A program made the position numbers and the translations under genes. Under the pieces are notes generated by a model. The model saw only the letters and a program-made list of their open reading frames with translations, made no database searches and was not told the origin of the DNA. Below are positions 54,128-63,394 of a DNA stretch of 64,000 nt, piece by piece (the stretch's first letter is position 1; each line of letters starts with the position of its first letter). The DNA comes from Metallosphaera sedula DSM 5348 (lineage in GTDB: Archaea > Thermoproteota > Thermoprotei_A > Sulfolobales > Sulfolobaceae). The stretch is taken from the NCBI RefSeq assembly GCF_000016605.1, contig NC_009440.1:744001-808000 (forward strand), given 5' to 3'.

Positions 54128-54525
54128 GGCGGGAGATCGTGGATGATGACACCTTTGTCGTCTATCCTCTCGAGCTCCTTGTCCAAGGTAAGGAATTTCA
54201 TGTTGAGGGAAAGGGCTGTGAAGTAAAGGGTAAGGTCTATCATGTCCCTATGTCTATCCTGGTTCAGCCTCGCTAGGTAGAACACCCTAAGGGGAGTTTT
54301 GACGCGTTTGAAGCCTGAGAGGCTGAGGAGCCCTTCCTTCACCCTTTTCATGTCCACCCGAGTTCCGGATTTGCTCATCTTCTTGAGTACCCAAAGGGCC
54401 TCGAGCATAGAGATCTCGGAGAAAAAGACCTCGTGGGAGGAGAGCCTCTCCAGAGAGCTCTCCGTGCCCTTAACCTCAACCCCCAACACGGGGAGAACGA
54501 AGCTGGTGTCGAGAAGAACCCTCAT
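54124..54525 (-). CDS. vapC: VapC-type PIN-domain ribonuclease toxin
   Basis: The 133-residue protein contains the PIN acids: Asp in MRVLLDTSFVLPVLG (first motif), Glu in ISMLEALWVLKK, Asp in RDMIDLTLYFTA (third) and Asp in KFLTLDKELERI (fourth). Size and order match VapC toxins that cleave RNA. It overlaps its presumed antitoxin gene by 4 nt upstream. Its 3' end overlaps the converging kinase gene by 4 bp. Partner specificity and RNA target are not visible. Confidence 0.87.
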   Translation of the reverse strand: MRVLLDTSFVLPVLGVEVKGTESSLERLSSHEVFFSEISMLEALWVLKKMSKSGTRVDMKRVKEGLLSLSGFKRVKTPLRVFYLARLNQDRHRDMIDLTLYFTALSLNMKFLTLDKELERIDDKGVIIHDLPP

Positions 54526-54767
54526 TCCCCCTCGGTCCTAGACTGTTCTTCCTCGCTAATCCTTTCCACTTCTTCTGGCGATATAGTGGCGAACTTCTTG
54601 CCGTGAATTGCCAGCCACACAGGATCCCTGATGGGTTTCAGGATCATTTCGTCCCCCCTCACCCTAAGAATGAACCTGGTCCCTTCCTTGAGATCCAATT
54701 CCTCGGCAATCCCCTTGGGAATCCTTATCATGTATTTCTTGCCCAATTTTACTTGAGTCTTCATCAT
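54522..54767 (-). CDS. vapB: VapB-type antitoxin with AbrB/SpoVT fold
   Basis: The 81-residue protein begins with the swapped-hairpin DNA-binding fold: VKLGKKYMIRIPKGIAEELD and then LKEGTRFILRVRGDEMILKP, as in AbrB-like antitoxins. The C-terminal tail (about 60-81) is acidic and should wrap the toxin. Its gene leads the pair, overlapping vapC by 4 nt, and it probably represses its own promoter. TATA-like CTTTAACTTA is about 24-27 nt before the ATGATG start. Confidence 0.85.
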   Translation of the reverse strand: MMKTQVKLGKKYMIRIPKGIAEELDLKEGTRFILRVRGDEMILKPIRDPVWLAIHGKKFATISPEEVERISEEEQSRTEGE

Positions 54768-54922
54768 TGTTAATTAGTCAGACTAAGTTAAAGGTCTTGC
54801 TAAAGAGTGAAGAAAAGTTGGACTCACCACAAGGAAGCCTGACTGTGATATGCTTCAGTTCCTAATAATATAAAAGTACATGAACGTGACTGGAAATACA
54901 AAAAAGTTCTAAAGTGATAAAA

Positions 54923-56299
54923 TCACGCAGTCTCTACACTTACTTCTCTAGAGGACTCTTCCAACGGTTTCCTCTTCGTTTCAGGTATGGCTACTAAAGT
55001 TATGACCGCAGCAATTGCCGCTATGGTTGCAAGGAAATACACAGCAAACGACTCGCCGTACTCATGGAAAAGTGATGGAAAGACGAAGGATGTCAGAGTG
55101 GCTCCTATTCTTCCTGATGCCACTGTTAGTGACTGCACCAGTCCTCTTACCTTGGTTGGAGCAAGCTCTACCCCAAGAATTCCTGATGCGGATACTGAGC
55201 CAGGTCCAGCCTGTGACCCCAAGTTCTGCAGTCCGTAAAGGAAGAAGGCTATAATAGGTGAGAAAGATGCCCCAGCTGAACTCTTGTAAAAGGCAAAGGA
55301 CATTAAGGCAACTGCCATTACCACGAATCCTACAACCTGCAGTGGTTTCCTTCCAACTCTGTCAATCAAGGACAGAGCTATTATCCCTCCAGGTATGGTG
55401 AAGGCTCCTTCAATTAAAAGTTGAAATACTCCTGAATTAATTCCTAGACTGCTCGCAATGAGGCTTGGACCAAACAATATTCCCGAGTACGCCACTATGT
55501 CAAAGAGGAACCAAAGTATACATGCCGATAGGAAAAGTGCCCAGTTCCTCCTGAAGTACTCGCCGAAGCTAGTGTTATCCTTGAGATTAGAGGTGAGATT
55601 TACCTCGGTTCCCGTGACTTCCCTAATTACTCCCTTCACTCCCTCAGTATCTCCCCTTATCCTTCCAAGGAATCTCGCAGTTTCAGGAATCTTTCTTCGC
55701 AGATAGATCACAGAAGCTGAGGGTATCGCACCTGCTGCCAGCACAATTCTCCAGACTAGTGAAGGAGGTACCCCTGCCGCCTGTAGGGCAAGATATAGAA
55801 TAGCTGCTAGCGTCGCGCCAAATCCCCAAAACAAACCAAATCCTAGAGCAATTATCTTTCCCCTATCCTTGGCGTTAGCGTGCTCAGCCATGATCATGGG
55901 AGATAGAACGTAGTCGGCACCGACTCCTAGTCCTAAAAGGAACCTAACTATTATCAACTCTGTGGGATCTGTCACGAAGGCCTGTAAGAGGGCTCCCACT
56001 GTCATGAGGGTTACGTCGATCCCGTAAAACTTCTTCCTTCCCTGGTTAGATAGCAAACCAAAGATTATGGCGCCTATTGCAGCCCCTGCTAGCGCGGATC
56101 CGGAAATTGCCGCAGTAAGGGAAACGTAATCTGGGCTCTTTGACGTTATTCCGAACTCCGAGAGGACTAACAGGAGGACAATACCAATGGAGGAAAGGTC
56201 ATATCCATCGGTGAAAACACCCATTCCCGTGGTCACAAGGGATTTGATATGGAAAAAGGAAAGCCTTTTCTCGTCTAACGGTTTAAATATATCCTTCAT
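54923..56299 (-). CDS. MFS transporter of the sugar/phosphate symporter type (paralog)
   Basis: ATG 56299 is preferred; the TATA-like element CTATATTTTTTAG lies 26 nt upstream. The 458-residue protein has 12 predicted helices and the motifs [55 protein letters not shown] and [15 protein letters not shown]. Large parts match the transporter at 33321-34649 in motif and spacing (for example the [20 protein letters not shown] stretch), so the two are paralogs. Substrate unknown. Confidence 0.85.
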   Translation of the reverse strand: MKDIFKPLDEKRLSFFHIKSLVTTGMGVFTDGYDLSSIGIVLLLVLSEFGITSKSPDYVSLTAAISGSALAGAAIGAIIFGLLSNQGRKKFYGIDVTLMTVGALLQAFVTDPTELIIVRFLLGLGVGADYVLSPMIMAEHANAKDRGKIIALGFGLFWGFGATLAAILYLALQAAGVPPSLVWRIVLAAGAIPSASVIYLRRKIPETARFLGRIRGDTEGVKGVIREVTGTEVNLTSNLKDNTSFGEYFRRNWALFLSACILWFLFDIVAYSGILFGPSLIASSLGINSGVFQLLIEGAFTIPGGIIALSLIDRVGRKPLQVVGFVVMAVALMSFAFYKSSAGASFSPIIAFFLYGLQNLGSQAGPGSVSASGILGVELAPTKVRGLVQSLTVASGRIGATLTSFVFPSLFHEYGESFAVYFLATIAAIAAVITLVAIPETKRKPLEESSREVSVETA

Positions 56300-56502
56300 A
56301 CACCTCACGTATTTTCTATATTTTTTAGCATTATGTATATAATCAATATATGACTCTATAACTCTCTAGTTGCTATATAGTCTATGTATATGGTACGTGC
56401 TTGTCCAGAAAAGTTTGCTAAATCAGGATCTTGAACCTACATTTTCAATATGAAACCATAGATCTCGATCAGACTTTTATTCTAGGGCTTAGGTCTAGGC
56501 TT

Positions 56503-57060
56503 ATGAATATTGGTCTCATTATATCAATCATTTTCATCGTGATTGACATTCTCATATCCCTATGGAACAGCTATAACGCGGGACAGATATTCAGGGCGAG
56601 GAAGACGTTGGGCTTGATTTTCTACTTCTTTGGTGGTTTCCTTCCCATGGGCTACATGGTCTTGCTCGCCCTTACCCTAATACTGGGTTACCTAGGTTAT
56701 CTCTCGTTCTCTACCTTCACTTTCCTCTTTTCCTTCAGTTTCCTGTTCTTCGGTCTCACGTTCATAATATGGGGGATCATCGCGACAGTAACCTCGGCCA
56801 TGGCGTTCTCAAGGACCCATAGCTGGACCTCAGGTCTTATCACCATTTATGATGCAGTGGTCACGATCTTTGACGCTTGGGAATACATCTCAGGCTTTTA
56901 CTCTGCCTGGAAGAGCGTACGTAGAGCCGTAGACAGCAGTGACTTCTCTATTATAGACGTACTTGCCATAGCAGCTCTAGCCTTGGCCATTGGTTTCATT
57001 ATTACTTATGTTGCCTTCAGGGAGGGAGAGAAGAACTCGAGAATTGCCACCTGGTACTAG
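56503..57060 (+). CDS. Membrane protein of unknown function
   Basis: ATG 56503 (MNIGLIISIIFIVIDILIS) is supported by ACTTTTATTCT, a TATA element centred 26 nt upstream; the longer frame from 56431 is less likely. The 185-residue protein has about five hydrophobic segments: about 2-20, 42-66, 72-100, 115-130 and 148-172. No motif is recognised. A basic loop RARKTLG lies near residue 33. It precedes the PadR operon by 38 nt but has no overlap with it. Confidence 0.55.
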   Translation: MNIGLIISIIFIVIDILISLWNSYNAGQIFRARKTLGLIFYFFGGFLPMGYMVLLALTLILGYLGYLSFSTFTFLFSFSFLFFGLTFIIWGIIATVTSAMAFSRTHSWTSGLITIYDAVVTIFDAWEYISGFYSAWKSVRRAVDSSDFSIIDVLAIAALALAIGFIITYVAFREGEKNSRIATWY

Positions 57061-57080
57061 CCTCAAACGTTAATATTTTC

Positions 57081-57098
57081 GATATCGTAATTGATATC
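57081..57098. promoter_or_regulatory. Palindrome between TATA box and start of the padR gene
   Basis: GATATC (57081-57086) and GATATC (57093-57098) flank GTAATT as an inverted repeat, ending exactly at the ATG. The TATA-like TTAATATTTT is upstream at about 57070. A dimeric repressor bound here would block transcription start, so autorepression by PadR is likely. Confidence 0.65.
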
Positions 57099-57494
57099 AT
57101 GTTTGGCCAATGGCAAAGGAAGAGAGGGCTCGCAAACCTGATTCTAACGCTTCTGGACTCTAAGGGGGAGATGACAGGAGCCCAGATAATGAGGGAGATT
57201 GAGAAGGTCACGCAGGGTATCTGGAGGCCCTCTCCAGGAGCGGTTTATCCGGCACTGGATAAAATGGAGTCAGAGGGTCTCATCACGGTATCAAAGGTGG
57301 AAAGGTCACAGCGTTACTACGCAATCACAGAAAAGGGGAAGAGGTTGCTCTCGCCTCAGGGCAGTCTGGAGGTAGTAATAGGAGACCTAGAGTATAACGT
57401 TAGATATCTTCTGGATAATAGGGATCTCCTCACCCCAGATCTTAAGGAGAAATTGAAGGAGATCCTCGAGGAGATGGAGGCGATTCTCAAGTGA
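57099..57494 (+). CDS. PadR-family transcription regulator
   Basis: The 131-residue protein has the PadR winged helix: NLILTLLDSKGEMTGAQIM, then WRPSPGAVYPALDKMESEGL and RYYAITEKGKRLL, followed by a C-terminal helix ([16 protein letters not shown]) for dimerisation. Members repress export operons and respond to small hydrophobic molecules. It overlaps the ATPase gene by 4 nt, so the operon is self-regulated. A palindrome covers its start site. Confidence 0.9.
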   Translation: MFGQWQRKRGLANLILTLLDSKGEMTGAQIMREIEKVTQGIWRPSPGAVYPALDKMESEGLITVSKVERSQRYYAITEKGKRLLSPQGSLEVVIGDLEYNVRYLLDNRDLLTPDLKEKLKEILEEMEAILK

Positions 57495-58408
57495 TAGATG
57501 TGTCCCACCTATCGAAGACCTTCCAAGTGAAGGGGAAAGAGATCCACGCGTTGAGCGATATAACGTTCGAGGTGAAGACAGGTGAGATATGTGGCCTTGT
57601 GGGACATAACGGAGCTGGAAAGACTACCCTTGTAAAGATCCTTTCAACCCTAATAATTCCAGACAGTGGAGAGGCCAGGGTCGAGGGTCATGACGTGGTT
57701 AGCGAGGCCAATATTGTCAGAAAGTTGCTGGGCGTTATGACTGTCAGCGAGAGGGCCTTCTACTACAGGCTCACGGGAATGGAGAACCTCATGTTCTTTG
57801 CGTCAATCCGAGGTCTTTCCCTAGGGGAGTCAAGGTCAAGGGCGAAGGAACTCTTGGAAATGGTAGGACTCCTAGATTGGAAGGACATCCCTTACATGAA
57901 GTATAGCACAGGGATGGCCAGAAAACTCGCTCTAGCCAGGGCATTGATCACCGACCCTCCCGTGATCCTCATGGACGAGCCAACCCTGGGAATGGACCCA
58001 ATCTCCTCGAGGGAATTTCGTAGGCTAGTTGAGGGGTTGGCCAAGAGAAAGACCGTATTAATGACGTCACATAACATGGCCGAAGTGGAGGACCTGGCCC
58101 AGAGGGTAGTAATCCTGAACAGGGGTAGTGTAGTTGCCAGCGGTTCTCCCCAGGAACTAAAGGAGAGGGTGGGAACCATGAAGTTGGTTAGAACAAGGTC
58201 ACCCGATGCGAGGCTAAGAAAATTCGTTGTGGGACTATCAGATCAGTACTTCTTGGTACGGGTCCCGGAGCACTTCAACGTTGAGGGAGATGAGGTTAGA
58301 AGGGAACCCGCCACGTTGGAGGACGTTTTCGTGTCTCTTACGGATGAAGCAGATTCCACGACCAACAGATCTAGGGGAGGTGGAGGTTGGAGAAGATGGG
58401 CATCCTAA
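57491..58408 (+). CDS. ABC transporter ATP-binding protein (drug/antibiotic exporter type)
   Basis: The 305-residue protein has Walker [15 protein letters not shown] (about 36-49), the signature [15 protein letters not shown] (about 137-151), Walker [14 protein letters not shown] and the switch His in [13 protein letters not shown]. The C-terminal extension (230-305) is typical of CcmA/NatA-like exporters. It overlaps padR upstream and the permease gene downstream by about 13 nt, so it forms a three-gene operon. The exported compound is unknown. Confidence 0.93.
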   Translation: MIDVSHLSKTFQVKGKEIHALSDITFEVKTGEICGLVGHNGAGKTTLVKILSTLIIPDSGEARVEGHDVVSEANIVRKLLGVMTVSERAFYYRLTGMENLMFFASIRGLSLGESRSRAKELLEMVGLLDWKDIPYMKYSTGMARKLALARALITDPPVILMDEPTLGMDPISSREFRRLVEGLAKRKTVLMTSHNMAEVEDLAQRVVILNRGSVVASGSPQELKERVGTMKLVRTRSPDARLRKFVVGLSDQYFLVRVPEHFNVEGDEVRREPATLEDVFVSLTDEADSTTNRSRGGGGWRRWAS

Positions 58409-59199
58409 CCAAGTTATATGCCTACATCTACCTGAGAGGATTTAGGATCTGGAGCAGTTACAAGACTCAGATGGTTCTAAATGTTCTATCGTGGGTTTTA
58501 CCCGTTTTCACCTACTACTTTGTGGGCACTTCTTTGGGCGGAGACCTCGAGAACTTCACAGGTGTTACCAACTACACGGCATTCGTGGTGATTGGGCTAG
58601 CGTTTCAAGGTTACGTGTCCTCTACAATAACCACCATAAGTCAGAGACTTAGAAACGAACAGCTTTACGGCACCATAGAGTACTACGTGCTATCAGAGGG
58701 TGGAGTTCTCTCCTTTCTTGTTTACTCCGCGTTGTGGGGTTTCACAATAAATTCCGTTAATGCGGGAGTCATCCTGGGGATTGGGGAGATGCTACATGTT
58801 CACTTCGAGATTAATCCAGTATCAACCTTGGTAGTTTTCGCCCTACTCCTGTCATCTGCCCTGGGGCTCTCAATGATTTCTGCAGGTTTCACCATGTTGG
58901 TGAAGCAGGGAAACCCAATCTCCTTCTTCTTCTCTACCTTTACCACGCTGATGTCGGGGACGGTTTTTCCAGTCACGGTATTGCCAAGCTGGATAAAGGA
59001 GATTAGCCTAGCCATACCCCTAACCTGGGCCCTAAACGGTCTCAGACTCACAATGTTAGACGGTTACGGAATAGGCGGAGTGGGGGAGATCGTGTTAGTT
59101 CTCGTGCTCTTCAACGCAGTTCTCTTACCGCTGGGTGGATGGTTCTACCTTTACTCCTTTAACAGGTCCAGGAGAAAGGGAACCTTGAGCGAGTATTAA
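58396..59199 (+). CDS. ABC transporter permease (ABC-2 type)
   Basis: ATG 58396 follows a GGAGGTTGGAG ribosome-binding stretch and gives 267 residues. The protein has six hydrophobic segments, with [20 protein letters not shown] at the start of the core, the ABC-2 family loop [21 protein letters not shown] and the later [20 protein letters not shown]. This layout matches ABC-2 exporters paired with NatA-like ATPases. The gene overlaps the ATPase gene. Its C terminus is a basic tail ([11 protein letters not shown]). Confidence 0.88.
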   Translation: MGILTKLYAYIYLRGFRIWSSYKTQMVLNVLSWVLPVFTYYFVGTSLGGDLENFTGVTNYTAFVVIGLAFQGYVSSTITTISQRLRNEQLYGTIEYYVLSEGGVLSFLVYSALWGFTINSVNAGVILGIGEMLHVHFEINPVSTLVVFALLLSSALGLSMISAGFTMLVKQGNPISFFFSTFTTLMSGTVFPVTVLPSWIKEISLAIPLTWALNGLRLTMLDGYGIGGVGEIVLVLVLFNAVLLPLGGWFYLYSFNRSRRKGTLSEY

Positions 59200-59249
59200 C
59201 TAAACAGTGAGGGTAGGTTAACTTATACTTGTACATCTCTTTACATCAC

Positions 59250-59618
59250 ATGATAAAGATCAAAAGGGTATACGACGAGGCCTCGAGCGACGATGGAGTC
59301 AGGGTATTGGTTGATTTGCTGTGGCCCAGGGGACTCAGGAAAGAGGAGGCCAAGATTGACCTCTGGATGAGGCAAGTCGCTCCTTCAGATGAGCTGAGGA
59401 AGTGGTTTGGTCACGATCCTAGAAGGTGGGAAGAGTTCAAGCGAAGATATCTAGATGAGCTGAGAAACAACCCCGCCGTGAAGGATCTAGTGGAGCTTGC
59501 CAGTAACAGGGATGTGACGCTCCTATTCTCAGCCAGGGACAGGGAAAGAAACAACGCAGTCGTGTTGAAGGAATACGTGGAAGAGGAACTGAAAAGTAGG
59601 GGAAAAGGGCTTAAATAA
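59250..59618 (+). CDS. DUF488-family protein
   Basis: ATG 59250 (MIKIKRVYDEASSDDGVRV) is fixed by TTAACTTATAC, a TATA element centred 26 nt upstream. The 122-residue protein carries the family signature DLLWPRGLRKEEAKID, then WFGHDPRRWEEFKRRYLDEL, then VTLLFSARDRERNNAVVL. The function is unknown. Bacterial members (YeaO) lie in similar small operons, and the conserved Arg/Asp set suggests binding of nucleotide or nucleic acid. Confidence 0.88.
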   Translation: MIKIKRVYDEASSDDGVRVLVDLLWPRGLRKEEAKIDLWMRQVAPSDELRKWFGHDPRRWEEFKRRYLDELRNNPAVKDLVELASNRDVTLLFSARDRERNNAVVLKEYVEEELKSRGKGLK

Positions 59619-59624
59619 AAAACG

Positions 59625-61104
59625 TCACTCTTTCTTTTCTTCTTTATCCTTAACTTCCTCCTTGACTTCCTCTCCCTTTCCCTCAGTCGCCACCACTTCA
59701 GCGTAGGCTCTCTCTCCATGCATTGCGTAATCTCCGACCTTCAACTCCTCTGGAGGTGCCCTGAGCGGTATGAATAGTCCTATAGCCTTCAAGAGTCCAT
59801 ACGTTACGGCGAAGTCATACACGAAAACTACCAGTGCACCAAGAGCCTGAATACCCACCTGTGCTACGTTGCCATACAGGGCTCCCACTAGGGCAGGATC
59901 CACGTACTTAGTTACGTTTGGATCAGCGAATACTCCAGTGAGTATTCCCCCCCACAATTCCCGCAATACCGTGGGTAGAGAAGACGCCAAGGCTGTCATC
60001 TACCTTAAGCCTGGGCTCCAACTTGTATAGTGCCAACCAAGGCAGGGAACCAGACGCAATCCCTATTAACATGGAGTAGGAGCCATTGACGTAACCAGCT
60101 GCCGGCGTGATCGCCACCAGTCCGGTTATGGCACCGGATGTTGCGCCAATGAGGGAAGGCTTTCCAAAGAACTTCATGTCCATCAACATCCAAGTTATGG
60201 CACTCACTGCAGTAGCTATGTTAGTGTTAAGGACAGCTATTGCGGCATCTATCGTGGACCCTCCTGGATCGCCACCGTTGAATCCATCCCATCCTAGCCA
60301 GATAAGTCCCGCACCTGCGAGAATTAGGGGTAAGCTGTGGGCCTCAAGTTTCCTCTCAGAGGCAACTCTTGGTCCTACTGCCAGAGCAGCCGCGAGAGCT
60401 CCCACGCCAGCATCCACGTGGATAACGTATCCCCCAGAGAAGTCCACAGCACCGAGCTGGTTCAACCAACCACCAGCGAATAGCCAGTAAGCTACAGGGC
60501 TGTAAACTAGGAGGGACCAGAGGGGCACAAACACCATCCACGCCTTGAAGTTCATTCTCTCCAGAACTCCACCAGCCAAGAGAACAGGGGTTATGGCCGC
60601 GAAGACGAACTGGAAGAAGATATAAGTCGAGGTGGGTATGTCGAGCGGAGTGTTTGCAGGCCCATAAATGGTCTGAGAACCCTCATAGAGTCCGGAAGTT
60701 GCAGGTGTAGGGGACCCGAGAATTCCAAATCCGTTTATCTCGAGGAGAGGCTTTCCAAATCCGAAATTGTATCCCGCAATCATCCACACTACTAGAACTG
60801 CAGCGAAGGCGTAGAAAACCATCATCGCACTATTTATGGAATACTTTTTCTTGGATAGGCCAGCGTAGTATAGGGCAACGCCTGGCACGCTTTGAAGTCC
60901 CACAAAAGTCGCTGCGGTGAGCATCCATGCGTTACTTCCAGTATCTAGCCAGGAGGGAACTGCCACTGCAGGATAATCCGCCGTGTGATTTGCTAAGGCA
61001 GTAACTGTGGAATTTAACTGTTCTAGGGTGGAATTTGTAGCCCCTAAAACACTTAAACCTAACAGGAGAGGAATCAGGAGTATACCTAACAGGACTTTTT
61101 TCAT
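59625..61104 (-). pseudogene. amt: Amt ammonium transporter with one frameshift in a G7 run
   Basis: The gene starts at ATG 61104 with a signal-like segment, then ammonium transporter helices: [58 protein letters not shown] and [12 protein letters not shown]. In GIAGIVGG, near residue 387, the frame hits seven C on the plus strand (59947-59953) and shifts, so 59923-61104 ends in a short false tail. With six bases the frame would continue as [12 protein letters not shown]..., a normal Amt C-terminal half of about 110 residues ending in a charged tail. It is a true frameshift, a slippery programmed site or a sequence error. Total intact length would be about 490. Confidence 0.85.
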
Positions 61105-61467
61105 TTTTTTCTCGAGAGGGATCTTGTTAAATAGCTAAAAAATATACTGACAATTCCAAATGAATAGTTTTCTGAAGTAAGATTAAGTTATTGATGACTT
61201 TTAATCTTTTCTCTGGACAAGAGGACGGCGTGACTAAATAGATATCAGGTTATTTCCAAAACCTTGTTAGTTATAGTTTAAATATAATCTCTTTTATCAT
61301 GACGTTACTCAATTTCTATTATATTATTAATTTCTTTGATCTAAAGTTATTTTGAACCACGATCTGCGCCTTTTCTATGAATCATGTAACCGGGTACACA
61401 AGGAGCCTTATAATAAAAGGCAGGAGGCATGTAAGAAATGTATATTAAAAAAGATTAAGATTCTTCT
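61105..61467. other. AT-rich gap between the Amt gene and a permease gene
   Basis: I see no supported gene in 363 nt. The part next to 61104 holds the Amt promoter (CTTGTTAAATAGC around 61124-61136, 26 nt before the ATG). A short frame at 61352-61549 has no promoter and overlaps the permease gene, so I do not call it. Confidence 0.4.
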
Positions 61468-63039
61468 CTACTCTGGCGGAATTTCCTGGAATGAGTATTT
61501 GATATCGATATCCTCTTTTCTTAGCCTGTACCATCTCATTACGAAGTAAATGATTATTCCAGCAATGAAAGGAGAAGAGACTATGAGCCAGGTGACCGGA
61601 TTCATGTTTATTCCTAGGTAAATTGTGGAATTTCCAAACCAATAGAAACCGTATACACTCATGACTATTAGGTCAGCAATGGATATTCCTAGTATTACGG
61701 CCCTGTTTCCCTTTAGTTCTAATCCATTTCTTCTGATTGATGCGACTATGGACGCCAGAATGACCACTATGAAGCCGAAGAGCAGAGCCATGGCATCAGC
61801 AGTATCCATGCCATAAAAGAAGGCAGAGCTGAGAGGTGTGACAGTGATAACGGTGAGACTACCAATTGTTATTGCTTCGTCGATCAGATGTGCCACCACA
61901 GGGGAATGATATCTCTCACTAACATATGAGACAATTGTTGGTAGGGCCTTGTCAAAGGCCACAGCCATAAAATACCTAGATACGAAGAGGGCGACAGCGA
62001 ACATTATGGCAAGGTACCAGAAGTAAGACCCTATCACAAGAAAGAGATCTAAAGGCAAGTTCCTGAAACTCACTACTACATCAAATATTGGGTTTAGGAG
62101 ATTAGAATAGTTCGGTCCCAAGACTCCAGCTCCTATGAAAAACTCTGAAGTAAGCGTACTAACTGACGAAGAGATGAAGAAGGTTATTAGCAGACCCGCA
62201 ACAACAAGAGCTGCTAGTACTCCGATCCTGAACGCCTTACTTCCCCCTCGGACCTCCCCAGCGACTGAAGTGGCTCCATTAACAAATGGAAGGAAACTCG
62301 CAGTGAACACCATAAGACCAATTGTAGCTAAGATCGGATTGCTGAAGAGTGGTGTCGCAGAAGAACTCGCCTTCACTATGGAGCTGTAATCGTATCCAGA
62401 CGCAGTTATCGATGCGGGCGTAACGTAATGCATCAGTATCCCTGTTAATACAAAGGTTACTAAGGCTACAATAGTTATTCCACCCATTATTTGATTGGTA
62501 TACTTTGGCAGAAAGATGTTTATTGCAATTACTCCTGTGAAGGTAATTGCTCCTATCGCGAGAATTGTGAAGGGGTTCCCTAAGGTAGTTGCCAATGACG
62601 TGTAGGAGCCTCCAAAATCTGTCCCCAGTGCCGAAAAACCTGTCTGTAGCTGGCCCACGCCATCGTAAACTATGGCAGCGTCAAATATCATCTGGGAGAT
62701 GCCGAAGACAAGCCCTGTTCCCACTCCGATAGCAGGATGTAACACTCTACTCGCAAAAACGTAATCTGCAGCAGTTCTCTGAAATTTCTCGCTTATTTTT
62801 GTCCATAAATAACCGTGGGGGAGAAGAACTATCCAGCTGAGTAGGGCGCCAATAACCACAAGCCCGTTCGGAGAGATTGAGAGACCCGATAGGTAGGATA
62901 TTGGAAGGACGTAGAATGCAATGAAGCCCATGCTAATAAACATGGCAGTTAGCCAGTTTATTTCCCTGACTAAACCTGAGGACTCCCTTGCAAAAAGGGA
63001 ACCCTTAATTCCTTTTTGATCTTCTTTACCGCTTGCCAT
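61468..63039 (-). CDS. APC-family amino acid permease
   Basis: ATG 63039 (MASGKEDQKGIK) is preferred; a TATA-like CTAAAAAGTT lies about 27 nt upstream. The 523-residue protein has 12-14 predicted helices, with the APC pattern in ESSGLVREINWLTAMFISMG and PHGYLWTKISEKFQRTAADY, where the family normally shows a GG(xx)Y and a sub-membrane loop. The charged C terminus ends SFQEIPPE. It is divergent from an arginine-deiminase-like gene, so arginine or ornithine exchange is possible. The substrate itself is not shown by the sequence. Confidence 0.82.
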   Translation of the reverse strand: MASGKEDQKGIKGSLFARESSGLVREINWLTAMFISMGFIAFYVLPISYLSGLSISPNGLVVIGALLSWIVLLPHGYLWTKISEKFQRTAADYVFASRVLHPAIGVGTGLVFGISQMIFDAAIVYDGVGQLQTGFSALGTDFGGSYTSLATTLGNPFTILAIGAITFTGVIAINIFLPKYTNQIMGGITIVALVTFVLTGILMHYVTPASITASGYDYSSIVKASSSATPLFSNPILATIGLMVFTASFLPFVNGATSVAGEVRGGSKAFRIGVLAALVVAGLLITFFISSSVSTLTSEFFIGAGVLGPNYSNLLNPIFDVVVSFRNLPLDLFLVIGSYFWYLAIMFAVALFVSRYFMAVAFDKALPTIVSYVSERYHSPVVAHLIDEAITIGSLTVITVTPLSSAFFYGMDTADAMALLFGFIVVILASIVASIRRNGLELKGNRAVILGISIADLIVMSVYGFYWFGNSTIYLGINMNPVTWLIVSSPFIAGIIIYFVMRWYRLRKEDIDIKYSFQEIPPE

Positions 63040-63394
63040 TGGTTCAAAATTCAATTGACTCCCCTAAAAAGTTCTTTATTTTCTACATAAAAAGAGTATA
63101 ATAATATAAGTAGAAATATGAAAAGTATTCATTAATAAGAATGGATCAACAATGAACTGGCTATACATGTTTTAATTAAATGGAATCAGATGTAACACAT
63201 TCTCCTTAACAACGATAAGAGTTCCTAGCATATTACCATGATGGATATCGGGAAAGAATCTAAATTATTTTAAAGTATATGGCGTTGTTATCTAAATTAT
63301 ATTTAACCTTTTCTAGATGCAGTATCTTGAATAATGAATAAATATTAGAATATTGAGAGGAATAAATTTTAACCTTTTCCTAAAGCACCATTTA
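63040..63394. other. Divergent promoter region between permease and deiminase genes
   Basis: About 355 nt, AT-rich. It holds the permease promoter near 63065 and the deiminase promoter (AAATTTTAACC, about 63364-63374). Nothing else is supported. Confidence 0.45.

Noticed and set aside
61352-61549. 65-codon plus-strand frame near the Amt gene
   Set aside because: No promoter or coding character; its 3' half overlaps the permease gene antisense.
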